Of a DNA stretch of 64,000 bases, positions 32,990-42,891 are shown one piece after another. Source of the DNA: Microdochium bolleyi (Eukaryota > Ascomycota > Sordariomycetes > Xylariales > Microdochiaceae). The notes beneath the pieces are model-generated. The model had not been told where the DNA came from. It saw only the letters and a list, made by a program, of their open reading frames with translations, and did not search any database. Numbering within the stretch: position 1 is the first letter of the stretch; the number at the start of each line of letters is the position of its first letter. The stretch lies in assembly GCA_001566295.1 (NCBI GenBank), contig KQ964253.1, forward strand, positions 248,001 through 312,000, given 5' to 3'. Made by a program: the position numbers and the translations under genes.

Positions 32990-35117
32990 ATGGCGCCCCT
33001 CCCACATCCCCTCTCGGCACTCACAGTGGAGGAGTCCGGGGTGGCCCGCGACGTCGTCCAGGCAGCCTACCCAAACACCCTCATCCTCTTCCGACAGATC
33101 TTCCTCCGCGAGGCCCCCAAGTCCGAGGTCTTCGCCTTCCTCGAGCTCGAGCACAGCGGCAAGGTCACAGACTCGACACCGCGCCCGCCGCGCCTCGCGC
33201 AGGTCTGGTTCGACGTCGGCGGCAAGGACAAGGACGCCGAGTACGTAGAGGCGGTCGTGGACATTGCGGCGCGGAAGATCACGGGCACGAGGAGCCATGG
33301 CGCCGGCGAGCTCTCGAGTCTCGTGATGGACGAGATCCGCGAGGTCCCGGATGCGTGCGAGCGCTCGGAGCTGTTCAAGCAGAAGCTCGCCGAGTTCGAG
33401 CTGCCCGACGGGTTCGAGGCCGTCGTCGAGCCCTGGCCGTACGGCGCCTCGGACCCCACAGACGACGGGACCCGGCGATTCCAGGGCATCGTGTACGCGG
33501 TCAACCGCCGGGACCATGGCCCGGACTCCAACTTCTACGCGTACCCGATCCCGCTGATCCCGGTCATGGACTCCAAGACCAAGGAGATTGTGCGCGTCAT
33601 CGAGGTCGCGACTGGCGGCAAGGACGACCCCATTGTCGGTGCCACCAAACGCACGAACAAAAAGATCATCGACCACTGCCGGCCCGCCGAGTACTGCCCA
33701 GAGAAGCTGCCCCAGGGACCCCGGACAGACCTGAAGCCCCTGACAGTGGTGCAGCCAGAGGGCGCGTCGTTCTCCGTCAATGACGGCAACCGCATCGACT
33801 GGCAGAACTGGAGCATGCGGCTGACGTTCAACCCGCGAGAGGGCGCCGTGCTGCACGACATCCGGTTCCAGGGCCGCAGCATCGTGTACCGGCTGAGCAT
33901 GAGCGACATGACGGTGCCCTATGCGGACCCGCGCAGCCCCTTCCAGCGCAAGCAGGCGTTCGACTTTGGCGACGGCGGCCTGGGCCACGCAGTCAACAAC
34001 CTGGCGCTGGGCTGCGACTGCCTGGGCGTGATCCAGTACTTTGACGGGCTGGTGACCAACGGCAACGGGTCCGTCGAGACGACCGAGAACGTCATCTGCC
34101 TGCACGAGCAGGACGGCGGGATCGGATGGAAGCACACGGACTGGCGCACGGGGCGGGCGGTCGTGACGCGGCGCCGCGAGCTCGTGGTGCAGTACATCAT
34201 CACACTGGCCAACTACGAGTACGTCTTCAACTTCAAGTTCGACCAGGCGGGCGGCATCACGCTCGAGACGCGCGCGACGGGCATCGTGTCGGTCGTCAAC
34301 ATCGACCCGGGCAAGACGGCGCCCTGGGGCAACGTCGTGAGCCCGGGCGCCCTCGCGCAGAACCACCAGCACGTCTTCGCCGCGCGCATCGACCCGGCCG
34401 TAGACGGCCTGCGCAACACGCTCGTCCAGGAGGAGAGCCTGCCCGTCAAGATGAACCCGGCGACGAACCCGCACGGCAACTACTACCACGTCGAGCAGAC
34501 GGTCATTGAGAAGAGCGCGGCGCTGGACCTGGCGCCTGAGAAGCACCGCGTGTTCAAGGTGCAGAACCACAGCAAGCGCAACCCGGTCTCGGGGAAGCAC
34601 GTGGGCTACAAGCTCGGCCTGCCGGCCACGCAGCTGCTCCTCGCGGACCCGGACAGCGTGCAGGCCCAGCGCGCGCAGTTCGCGCAGCACCACCTCTGGG
34701 TCACAAAGTTCGAGGAGGACGAGCTGTACGTCGGCGGGCGTTACCCGATGCAAGGGCGCAAGGAGATCGGGGGCGTCGCCGACGCGGTCAAGCGAGGCGA
34801 CAGCGTGCAGGACGAGGATCTCGTGCTGTGGGCCATCTACGGGCTCACGCACAACCCGAGGGTCGAGGACTGGCCGGTCATGTGGGTTTTTTCTTCTCAT
34901 TTTTTTCTACCATGATGATACTGTGTGCTGACCACGCTATGATTATAGGCCCGTCGAGGTGCTGGAGGTGCACTTCTCGCCGTCCGACTTCTTTACACAG
35001 AACCCGGCCATCGACGTGCCGTCGAACAAGGACCTGGGGTCTGTCAACTTGACGCATAGGCCGAGCGAGACGAATGGGACGAACGGCACAAATGGTACGA
35101 GCGAGTGCTGTTCTTAA
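32990..35117 (+). CDS. Copper/topaquinone amine oxidase
   Basis: Two exons, 32990-34881 and 34949-35117, give 686 residues, normal for the family. The enzyme turns primary amines into aldehyde, ammonia and hydrogen peroxide. The topaquinone precursor is Tyr409 in LANYEYVF (N-Y-E-Y). The probable base lies in FDFGDGGLG (about residue 323), and copper ligands in NHQHVFAARIDP and QHHLWVTKF. The splice brings VEDWPVM next to PVEVLEVHFSPSDFF, the normal C-terminal block; the tail then has an odd repeated NGT motif. No signal peptide; no clear peroxisomal tripeptide (ends ECCS). Within the cluster it probably attacks an aryl-ethylamine or aryl-ethanolamine; substrate is inferred from its neighbours. 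Confidence 0.93.
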
Positions 35118-35806
35118 GGGGTTGTTTCTAATTTGGCGTCACCGCGGAGTGACTGTCACTTGCTTTGTGGCCATTCCATATCACGAGACACTGAATTATC
35201 ACGATGCCATGCGATGCTTCACTGAGTATATGCCGTACAATGACAAAGTGGCCCTGCCCCGTCTGAGACCGATGCAACACTGTCAGAACCTTTTCTTTGT
35301 GCCAAGACAACCCCTGGACCCCCAGATCTCGTCCCGCCTCCCAGACTTGAACTCGACCTTGCATGCGCTAAAGTGTCACAACCCTTCGCGATGCTACTGT
35401 CGAGGACTCGTGTCCCACGCATTTCCAATCAGAGGCCCTCCAGCGCTCCACCGGGCATTCCGACAGAGCCCCGGCGGTTCCGGACCAGCCCCGGCCGGCT
35501 CGCGCGGACACACAGCGCCACAATCTGCAACCACCTGACTCGCCCCCTGGCCGTTAGAGTTTGGAGATCACAAGGGTCCTCCCACGGCTGCGGGGAAGCG
35601 GGGGCGATAAGGCCGCTGTTCTGCACGCTCCGAGATAGGCGGCCGCGTGCCTGCTCGCCTTATCGTGGGGTTCGTCGGGCCGGACTGTGCGTGACTTCAG
35701 CCTCAGCACCTGTCGCCATCCAGAGAGTCGTGTGCCACTGCTCCCGGACTGCACGTTGCATCATCGCTGCATCATCGTCGTGCCAGAAGACGTGTCTCCG
35801 AGCAAC
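35118..35806. promoter_or_regulatory. Promoter region of the large Zn2Cys6 regulator
   Basis: Carries GTTCCG at 35477. An in-frame ATG at 35687 could extend the regulator by 40 residues, but it lacks the better start context of 35807. Confidence 0.45.
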
Positions 35807-38253
35807 ATGGACGAGATCCAGGTCGCCCCGAGCTCCATCCCCCGCCGCGGGGACAAGCGCCGCGCCCCCTATGCTGCCCGCGCCTGCGATGCGTGCCGCC
35901 GGCGCAAGGGCCGCTGCGACGGCCGCAAGCCCTGCGAGCACTGCCAGGGCCGCTCCATCGAGTGCGTCTACTCGCAGCAGCCCGCTGGCGACGGCGCCTC
36001 GGGGGCAGGCTCCGCGGGGCAGCAGCAGTATCACCACCACCACCGCCATCAGAGCGGGAGCAGGCAGGAGAGCCGCAGCAGCAGCATCAACCACAACGGC
36101 AGCCACGGCCAGGACGACGACCCCGACCCCGTCGGGTCCCTGAGTGGGCTCGTGCTCTCGCTGCAGGACCAGCTCAACACGCTCACGGCGTTCATGAAGG
36201 ATCATCAGAGGAAGCAGGCTTCCGCACCGCCAGCGGTAGTGCCACTGCCAGCACCAGACAAGAGCGGCGGCATCCAGCACGGCAGGCACCAGTCGTTCTC
36301 GACGCCGCCGACACACGACACAGACACATCGCCCCAGTCGCAGGGGTCGGCAGCAACTGAAGACTTGCAGCCCGCAGCGGCGGCAAACTCGGCCATCAAG
36401 CGGACCTCGTTGCCCTTCTACGGCCCGACCAGCCCCGAGTATAGCCTCAATGCCGCGAAGATCACCATGTCGGCCCGCCAGCTGCAGCAGGCACTCCAGC
36501 AAGGGCTGCAGTTCCACCAGCAGCAACAGCAGCAACAACAGCAGCAATCCGCCCGGCAGCGCATGCCCAGCCTGGCTGACGAGATGACGGACGAGGACAG
36601 CGGCAACCAGGCCGGGGAGCGCAGTGGCGACGACGACGACAACGAGGACGGCGACGAGGACCAGTGCAGCACCCTCGTTGAGGACGGGGACCGGTACAGC
36701 ATCGTGTCCCTCGACAAGGCGGCCCGCCAGCCCGTCTACCTCTCGCGCGGCCTGCTGCGCTTCGCCAACGAGCTATCCAAGAAGGAGACAAGCCGGCTGC
36801 TCGGCGTATACCAGGAGATCATCGGCAGCATCCACCCGATCTGCGACGTGGAGTCGCTAACCAAGCAGCTGGATCACTGGTACGGGTGCACGACCGGGGC
36901 GGCAGGCGGCAACAGCGGCCCGAGGAGAGGCAGCATCACCACCCGCGCCGAGGTTGCCAACGAGACGGACCAGCTGCTTATGCTCGGCCTGGCCCTGGCC
37001 ACCGCGCTCAGCGCCGAGTCCGTCTCCCGCTCCGAGCTCGCACGCGAGCTGTACGACGGGTTCAAGGACACGGCCATGTCCAAGCTCATCACGGCGAACG
37101 TGACGACGGACAAGGATGTCGTGATCGCGCTTATGATGGGCTTCTACGAGTACTTCAACGGCCGCCTGCAGCACGCGTGGCGCATGTGCGGGCTCGCGGG
37201 CCGGATGGCGATGCAGCTGGGCATGCACAGCCGCGAGATCTCGCAGCGCAACCGGGACCGCGGCCACTTTGCCGAGCTGGCGACCATGACGTGCAGCCTC
37301 GTCATCCTCGACCGGCAGTGGAGCGCCGCAGCCGGGCTGCCGCCCAATTTCCAGCTCACCGACTTTGACTCGGCGCAGCCGAGCGCCGTGCAGCACCCGT
37401 ACCTCAAGGCCATGATGCTCTTCACGCTCATGAGCCAGAGCTTCAACGACCCCGTGGTCCGTGTCGCGGCGGGCGAGACCTCGTCCATCGACGACGACGC
37501 CGTGGACCTCGTCGTGTTCCAGATCGAGCAGTGGCGCCGCAAGACACTCGACAAGCAGCGCTTCGTGCACCCGCGGCACTGGGATTCCGCCGATGAGCGG
37601 CCGCAGCACGCGCCCGCCGCGACGCCGTCGTGGATGACGATGCTGTACCTGCGCGCCAACGCGGTGCGGGCGATCCTGCTGAGGCCGTACTTCCTCTCCT
37701 CGACGTCCAGCTCCTCCGCGACGGCGCCCTCGTCCCCGGGAGGCTCCCCGGCGCGTAAGATCCGCCCGGCCCTCGACCTCATCACGGACTCGATCGACAC
37801 GCTGTCCATCCTAGACCAGCGCACCGACACGTACCGCAAGCAGCACCCGCAGTTCCAGCACTTCCTGGCCTCCGTCTCGGCCCTGCTGTTCCTCGTCATC
37901 GCGTACACCGAGGAGAACCGCGGCGCCGTGGCCGAGCAGCTGCCCTCGCCGACGTGGTATGCTGACAAGGTGCGTCACAACTTCCGCAAGGCGCTCGCGC
38001 TGTCGGCGGCGTACCGCAACTCGAGCTCCGCGTCGCGGAGGTTGTGGAAGCGGCTGGTCGGGATGAGGGAGCCGCTCATCAGGCAGGGGATACTGCCGAG
38101 GGACGAGCCGACCGAGACTGGCAGGGGCAGTGTGGGCAGCAGTGTCAACGAGGACACCCCGATGGCCAATAACAGCCCTGTCGCCAGCCATGGCAGCGCC
38201 AGTACCAAGGCCAGCGAACAACCACAACAACAACAACCACAACAACAACAACC

Positions 38254-38302
<49 letters not shown>

Positions 38303-39253
38303 CGGATCGCCAGACCGTCCTTCTCAGCTGGCGTCGCCGAGAGTGGCGGCGGCCACACAGGTGGCGGCGAGAATCTTCGCAGCAGCCAGCAGAACACAAA
38401 GTTTGATTTCGGCCGGCCCGTACCCGATATGCCGAGCCAAGGTAACAACAATAATAACAACCAAGACAACTGCGCGACGCAAAATCAGGCGTTACCCAGC
38501 GCCAATGGAGCCAACGCGGCAGTCTACAGGACCGGCGTGCAGAACAACATGTTCAGAGCCACGATACAGCCACTGTCAGGCCAGAAGATTACCTCCTCGG
38601 GCAACAACAACAACAATAACACCAACAATAGCAGCAGCACGCCCGCAAAGACCATATCTGCCACGTCCACAGCCACCGCTGCTGCGGCGGCCCAGGCCCT
38701 GATCAATCTGAACCCGTTCGTGGCCCCTTCTGCGCTGTCGTCGAGTTACAATGGCGGCAGCAGCGGCGGCGGCAACTGTGGCGGCTTGAATGGAGGCAGC
38801 AATATCGCTTCTGACACGGGGACTTCCAATGAGGACTTGTCGTACCTCGACTTCGCGCGCATAGGCAGTAGCAATAGCAGTGGTGGAAACAACAATTCCG
38901 GGAGTGCCGCCCCTGGAGCTTTCTACCGCAACAGCGAGACTAGCCACCAACCACAACCACCGCAGCAACAACAACAACAACAGCAGCAGCAGCAGCAGCA
39001 GCAAGGTCAAACCTCCATGGCTCTTGACACTCACACATCGGCCTTCGGACCGAGCCTGAGTGGAGGTGCTGGGACCATGGAAGTGGGAGACGTGACAACG
39101 GTCAGCAGCGGGGAGACCGACTTTCTAGGATCCGGCGGCGGTGGAGGCGGGCTCGGGAGCCAGGGCCCGCTGACGAACGAGTTCTTTGCGCTTGACTGGC
39201 CGACGTGCGACGGAGTGTACTTCTTCTCGGAGGGGCGTTTGTTTGACATATGA
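35807..39253 (+). CDS. Zn2Cys6 transcription factor with long Q/N-rich tail
   Basis: One exon, 1148 residues from ATG 35807. The zinc cluster is at about residues 27-53: CDACRRRKGRC then DGRKPCEHC and QGRSIEC (spacing 2-6-5-2-6). A fungal-specific regulator domain follows at roughly 320-780 (for example LLGVYQEIIGSIHPICDVES and HAWRMCGLAGRMAMQLGMHS). The last 350 residues are low complexity: a CAA tract (38220-38302) giving about 28 glutamines with a few prolines, Asn runs, Gly/Ser runs and a CAG/CAA tract at 38960-39003; another Q run is at 36517-36550. It faces the UbiX gene tail to tail. By position it recalls SdrA, the regulator next to padA in Aspergillus niger, but it is much longer and orthology is not claimed. 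Confidence 0.88.
38220..38302 (+). repeat. CAA trinucleotide repeat in coding sequence
   Basis: An 83-base tract of CAA units with a few CCA interruptions encodes polyglutamine/proline in the regulator tail. Length variation between strains is likely. Confidence 0.85.
38960..39004 (+). repeat. CAA/CAG trinucleotide repeat in coding sequence
   Basis: About 15 CAA then CAG codons give a second polyglutamine run near the C-terminus of the same regulator. Confidence 0.85.
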
Positions 39254-39449
39254 CGTCGTTGACTTGTATCAAGACGGCGCATTGCACGTACAGCCTGACC
39301 GTATCTTAGCATGGGGAATTCAAAAGTGCGTCATTTTCATGATAATGATATATGCACCAAAACGTGAGACAGGCTGATACTGCTCAGGCTCGACAAACTC
39401 CCGTAACGCCTCAAGATGCCAGTCACCCCCCACTCCTCTTCCCTATATC

Positions 39450-40286
39450 CTACCCGGACGCACTCGCCACCTCCCGCTTCGCAGCGGCCGCCTGCTCCTC
39501 CTTCTTCCCCTTCCAGTCGAACCCGTCCCACCTCTTGAACCCGTTGGTGTGAATGCCAAAGTTGTCCAGCATCCTGCCCACGCTCTGGTCCACAATGTCC
39601 TCGATGGTCTTGGGCCCCGTGTAGAACGCCGGGACGGGCGGGAAGATGACGGCGCCCGCGCGCCGTAGCGCGAGCATGTTGTCGAGGTGTATGTCGCTGA
39701 GCGGGGTCTCGCGGACGGCCAGCAACAGCTTCCTGTTCTCCTTCAGGGAGACATCGGCCGCGCGGGAGATGAGGTCGTCGCAGAGACCCGCCCGCACGGC
39801 CGCGAGCGTCTTCATGCTGCACGGCACAATCATCATGCCGTCGTGCACGAAAGAGCCGGAGGCGATGGGCGCCGAGAGGTCGCGCGGCGCGTACCAGTGG
39901 GTCGCCAGCGAGAGGATGTCGGGTTCCGTCAGGGGTGTCTCGTACTTGCCCGTCGCCATGGCCCAGCGCGACATGATGAGGTGCGTCTCGACGTTGAGCT
40001 CGCGGAGCAGCTGCAGGAGGCGGATCGCGAAGACCGTACCCGTCGCGCCAGTGATGCCGATCACGATGCGCATCGGGCGGGAGGTCTGGACCGGGTGGTG
40101 TGGCGGGGAGGAGACTGTTATGGAGCGGTTTTGTTGCTGTTGTGATTGCTGCACGACGTGGTTCGGGCGTGTGTGGGTGTTGAGGAGGAGTACTCGTGAA
40201 GATGCAGCTACTACTGATGCTGAAGTCGTTTTTGTTGCTTTGTGAAGGAGGGCCGGGAGCCGGCGGGATAGGCTTGACGGGGGCAT
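39450..40286 (-). CDS. UbiX/Pad1-type flavin prenyltransferase
   Basis: A single exon of 278 residues. The first ~70 residues are basic, Ser/Gln-rich and acid-poor (SLSRRLPALLHKATKTTSAS), a likely mitochondrial presequence. The enzyme part starts at Met72 (base 40073): MRIVIGITGATGTVFAIRLL, the flavin-binding start of UbiX. It has MSRWAMATGKYETPL, GSFVHDGMMIVPCSMKTLAA (prenyl/FMN site with the S-M-K-T loop) and PPVPAFYTGPKTIEDIV. UbiX proteins attach a dimethylallyl group to FMN, making the prenylated FMN needed by UbiD decarboxylases. The UbiD gene lies divergently 412 bases away, so the two should be co-expressed. Fungal homologues include Pad1/PadA. Confidence 0.92.
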   Translation of the reverse strand: MPPSSLSRRLPALLHKATKTTSASVVAASSRVLLLNTHTRPNHVVQQSQQQQNRSITVSSPPHHPVQTSRPMRIVIGITGATGTVFAIRLLQLLRELNVETHLIMSRWAMATGKYETPLTEPDILSLATHWYAPRDLSAPIASGSFVHDGMMIVPCSMKTLAAVRAGLCDDLISRAADVSLKENRKLLLAVRETPLSDIHLDNMLALRRAGAVIFPPVPAFYTGPKTIEDIVDQSVGRMLDNFGIHTNGFKRWDGFDWKGKKEEQAAAAKREVASASG

Positions 40287-40698
40287 TCTGATCGTGACCT
40301 GGCATAGACTGTGCTGTGGTGTCCGAGAGTTCTTCCAGTTGCGTGGTACCGCCGCAGTGGTGGTATGGTCTTTGACTGTGGCTCCGTTGTAATCAGATTC
40401 TTCGAGTATGACCTCCGGATATTGTATAGTCGTCTGGTTTTGATAGTGTTCTCAAGCTCGGTCCATTCCCTTGGACCAGCCGCATACTATACCCCCTGGT
40501 CAGAGTGGAGAGCCAGACCCATGCGCCGCTACGGGATGACTAGTCCCGCCCCCGTTCCGGCATTCCGGAAACCGCCACTTTATACATCTTGGGCACGCTT
40601 ACCCCAGAATGCACGAGATAGAGCTGCTCAGATCTAGAACGTGCCTTAGTGGCTCGACCAAACCGACCGACTTTACCATTGCCAAAACCACCGCAACC
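40287..40698. promoter_or_regulatory. Divergent promoter of the UbiX and UbiD genes
   Basis: A 412-base shared region. GTTCCG at 40554 is followed four bases later by the palindrome TTCCGGAA (40563-40570), about 130-145 bases before the UbiD start. Confidence 0.6.
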
Positions 40699-42225
40699 AT
40701 GGGAGACAACAGCGCCACCGATCCCCGGCTTATCGAAGCCCAGCTCGACTTCCGCACCTTCATCGATGTCCTCCGTGACGATGGCGACCTGGCCGACATT
40801 GAGCGCGAGGTCGATCCGCATCTCGAGCTCGGCGCCATTGTCCGCCGTGTCAGCGAGACCAACAACAAGGCGCCCCTCTTCCACAATGTCAAGGGCATGA
40901 CAAAGGACGGCCTGTGGCGAGCCTTTGGCAACGCCGCTAGCCTGAGCGGCCATGGGCCCGACAAGTACGGCCGCGTAGCACGCACCTTTGGCCTCCCGCG
41001 CAACGCGACTTGGAAGGAGATCTGCACTCGCACGCAGCTGGCCAAGTCTCAGAGCCCGCTGCCGCCCAACATCCTGGCCACGGGTCCCTGCAAGGAGAAC
41101 AAGATCCTCGGCGCCGACAACATCGACCTGCACTCCCTGCCCGTGCCCAAGCTGCACCAGGAGGACGGCGGCAAGTACATCCAGACGTACGGCGTGCACA
41201 TGCTGCAGACACCCGACAAGTCGTGGACAAACTGGTCCATCTTCCGCGGCATGGTGCACGACCGGAACCACATCGTCGCACAGGTCAACCCACGCCAGCA
41301 CAACTACGTCGTCAAGGAGAAGTGGGCGGCGCTGGGCGAGAAGCGGGTCCCCTGGGTCCTGGCCTTCGGCATCCCGCCCGCCGCCACCCTCGCCGCGGCC
41401 ATGCCCATCCCCGAGGGCGTATCCGAGGGCGAGTACGTCGGCGCACTGGCCGGCCGCCCGCTGGACGTAGTCAAAGCCGAGCTCAGCGACATCCTGGTGC
41501 CTGCCAACAGCGAGATCGTGTTCGAGGGCTACATGTCGCTCGAGGACAAGGCCATCGAGGGCCCCTTTGGGGACTACCTCGGCTACGGCTTCGAGGACGA
41601 CAAGCGCATGCAGCCGCTCTTCTGTGTTGAGGCCATCACCTACCGCAACAACCCCATCTTCCCCGTCTCCGTCCCCGGCAAGATCACTGACGAGTCGCAC
41701 ACCACTTCTGCGCTCGCGGCCCCCGAGATCCTCACGCTCCTCCAGGCGAGAGGTTACCCTATCAAGGACGCCAACGCGCCTCTTGAGACTATGGCAACGT
41801 GGTGCGCGCTGCAGGTCGACGGCCCGGCGCTATGGGCGCGCAAGACGACGCCCGCCGAGTTTTGCAAGGAAATAGGTGAGCTGCTGTACTCGCAGAAGTG
41901 CTCGATGCTGGTCAACCGGTTCATCTTGATTGGCGACGATGTCGATATCTACGATTGGCAGGAGCTGATGTGGGCGTTTGTCACGCGCTGCCGGCCGGGC
42001 AGGGACGAGTATCACTTTGACGACAAGCCGGCGCTGCCGCTCACGCCGTACCAGTCCCACGGCGGCGGCGACCCGACCAAAGGCGGCAAGTCCCTGTCGG
42101 ACTGCCTCTTCAAGATGGAGTACGAGGGCCCGCCCAACTTCCTGAAGACGGACTTTGAGACGAGCTACCCGCCCGAGGTCAAGCAGAAGGTTGTGGACAC
42201 ATGGAGTGCAATGGGATTTGATTGA
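40699..42225 (+). CDS. UbiD-family prenyl-FMN-dependent (de)carboxylase
   Basis: One exon, 508 residues from ATG 40699 (an earlier in-frame ATG at 40609 would add 30 residues not seen in relatives). It is clearly related to fungal ferulate decarboxylase: KAPLFHNVKGM, GPCKENKILGADNIDL, DGGKYIQTYGVHM, WTNWSIFRGMVHD. The active-site Arg183 and Glu287 match Arg173 and Glu277 of A. niger Fdc1 with a constant offset of ten. The third residue, Glu282 in Fdc1, is Asp292 here (EGPFGD), as in UbiD and hydroxybenzoate-decarboxylase members. So it may act on a hydroxybenzoate-type acid rather than cinnamates. Cytosolic by sequence. It needs the cofactor made by the adjacent UbiX enzyme. Confidence 0.9.
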   Translation: MGDNSATDPRLIEAQLDFRTFIDVLRDDGDLADIEREVDPHLELGAIVRRVSETNNKAPLFHNVKGMTKDGLWRAFGNAASLSGHGPDKYGRVARTFGLPRNATWKEICTRTQLAKSQSPLPPNILATGPCKENKILGADNIDLHSLPVPKLHQEDGGKYIQTYGVHMLQTPDKSWTNWSIFRGMVHDRNHIVAQVNPRQHNYVVKEKWAALGEKRVPWVLAFGIPPAATLAAAMPIPEGVSEGEYVGALAGRPLDVVKAELSDILVPANSEIVFEGYMSLEDKAIEGPFGDYLGYGFEDDKRMQPLFCVEAITYRNNPIFPVSVPGKITDESHTTSALAAPEILTLLQARGYPIKDANAPLETMATWCALQVDGPALWARKTTPAEFCKEIGELLYSQKCSMLVNRFILIGDDVDIYDWQELMWAFVTRCRPGRDEYHFDDKPALPLTPYQSHGGGDPTKGGKSLSDCLFKMEYEGPPNFLKTDFETSYPPEVKQKVVDTWSAMGFD

Positions 42226-42891
42226 TCACCGTAGCTATCAGAATACATGAATCTTCTAACTGCCAAAGACGATCTAGTGACTAAGCGTAGTGAAGAATGA
42301 TTAATCTCTGTACTGTGCTGGTGAATCCATCTCAGGATGTCAGACTTGATCGGGATCCAGCCCAGATGCCCTCTCCTAATCATGCCACGCTTGATAGCTT
42401 CAAAGCCCCGAACTCCCTTTCCCAGTCCCTATCAGCCACGATTCCAGGGTCTGTTCTCCCTACACGGAGCATTTCCCCGCATTCTCCAACCGGGTATAGG
42501 CCGGCTCGGGGCGGAGCTCGCCGGGCTTAGTCATTCCGGTGCGTTCCGCCACCTGTAATTCAGGGTCCGACTATGGTTCAGCATAGAGTCTGTCGCGGGA
42601 ATTGATCGCATGAAACGGTCGCGCGCAGGAAGGAAAATGAACCTTATGTAGCGGTGAAGTGAACTTTATGTAGCGATAGAGTGGGGTTTGGTATCATCCT
42701 TGTCATGGCCGTTACAAGCCGCTGCGTGCCTCGAGAATAACTACACTGACATAGCCCGCACTGCACAACTGCACCTCATCCAGTCGAGCTGTGCTATCAG
42801 TGACCGCTGAGTATTCTTACCGAGATACGGACAGCGCGTACTTGCAGAGAACGAGCCCCGATACACCGACACATAGACAAAAAACACAACC
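42226..42891. promoter_or_regulatory. Promoter region of the flavin monooxygenase gene
   Basis: GTTCCG at 42543, with a near copy ATTCCG ten bases before it. No gene seen. Confidence 0.5.

Noticed and set aside
32768..34900. A 710-codon frame antisense to the amine oxidase
   Set aside because: Same cause; it is low-complexity and arginine/leucine/valine-biased, and the sense strand has complete amine oxidase motifs.
38220..39004. CRISPR-like repeated array
   Set aside because: These are trinucleotide repeats inside a coding sequence with no spacers, in a eukaryote.
40699..42225. Calling the UbiD enzyme Fdc1 (cinnamate/ferulate decarboxylase)
   Set aside because: The key Glu282 position is Asp, so an orthologue name would overstate the evidence.
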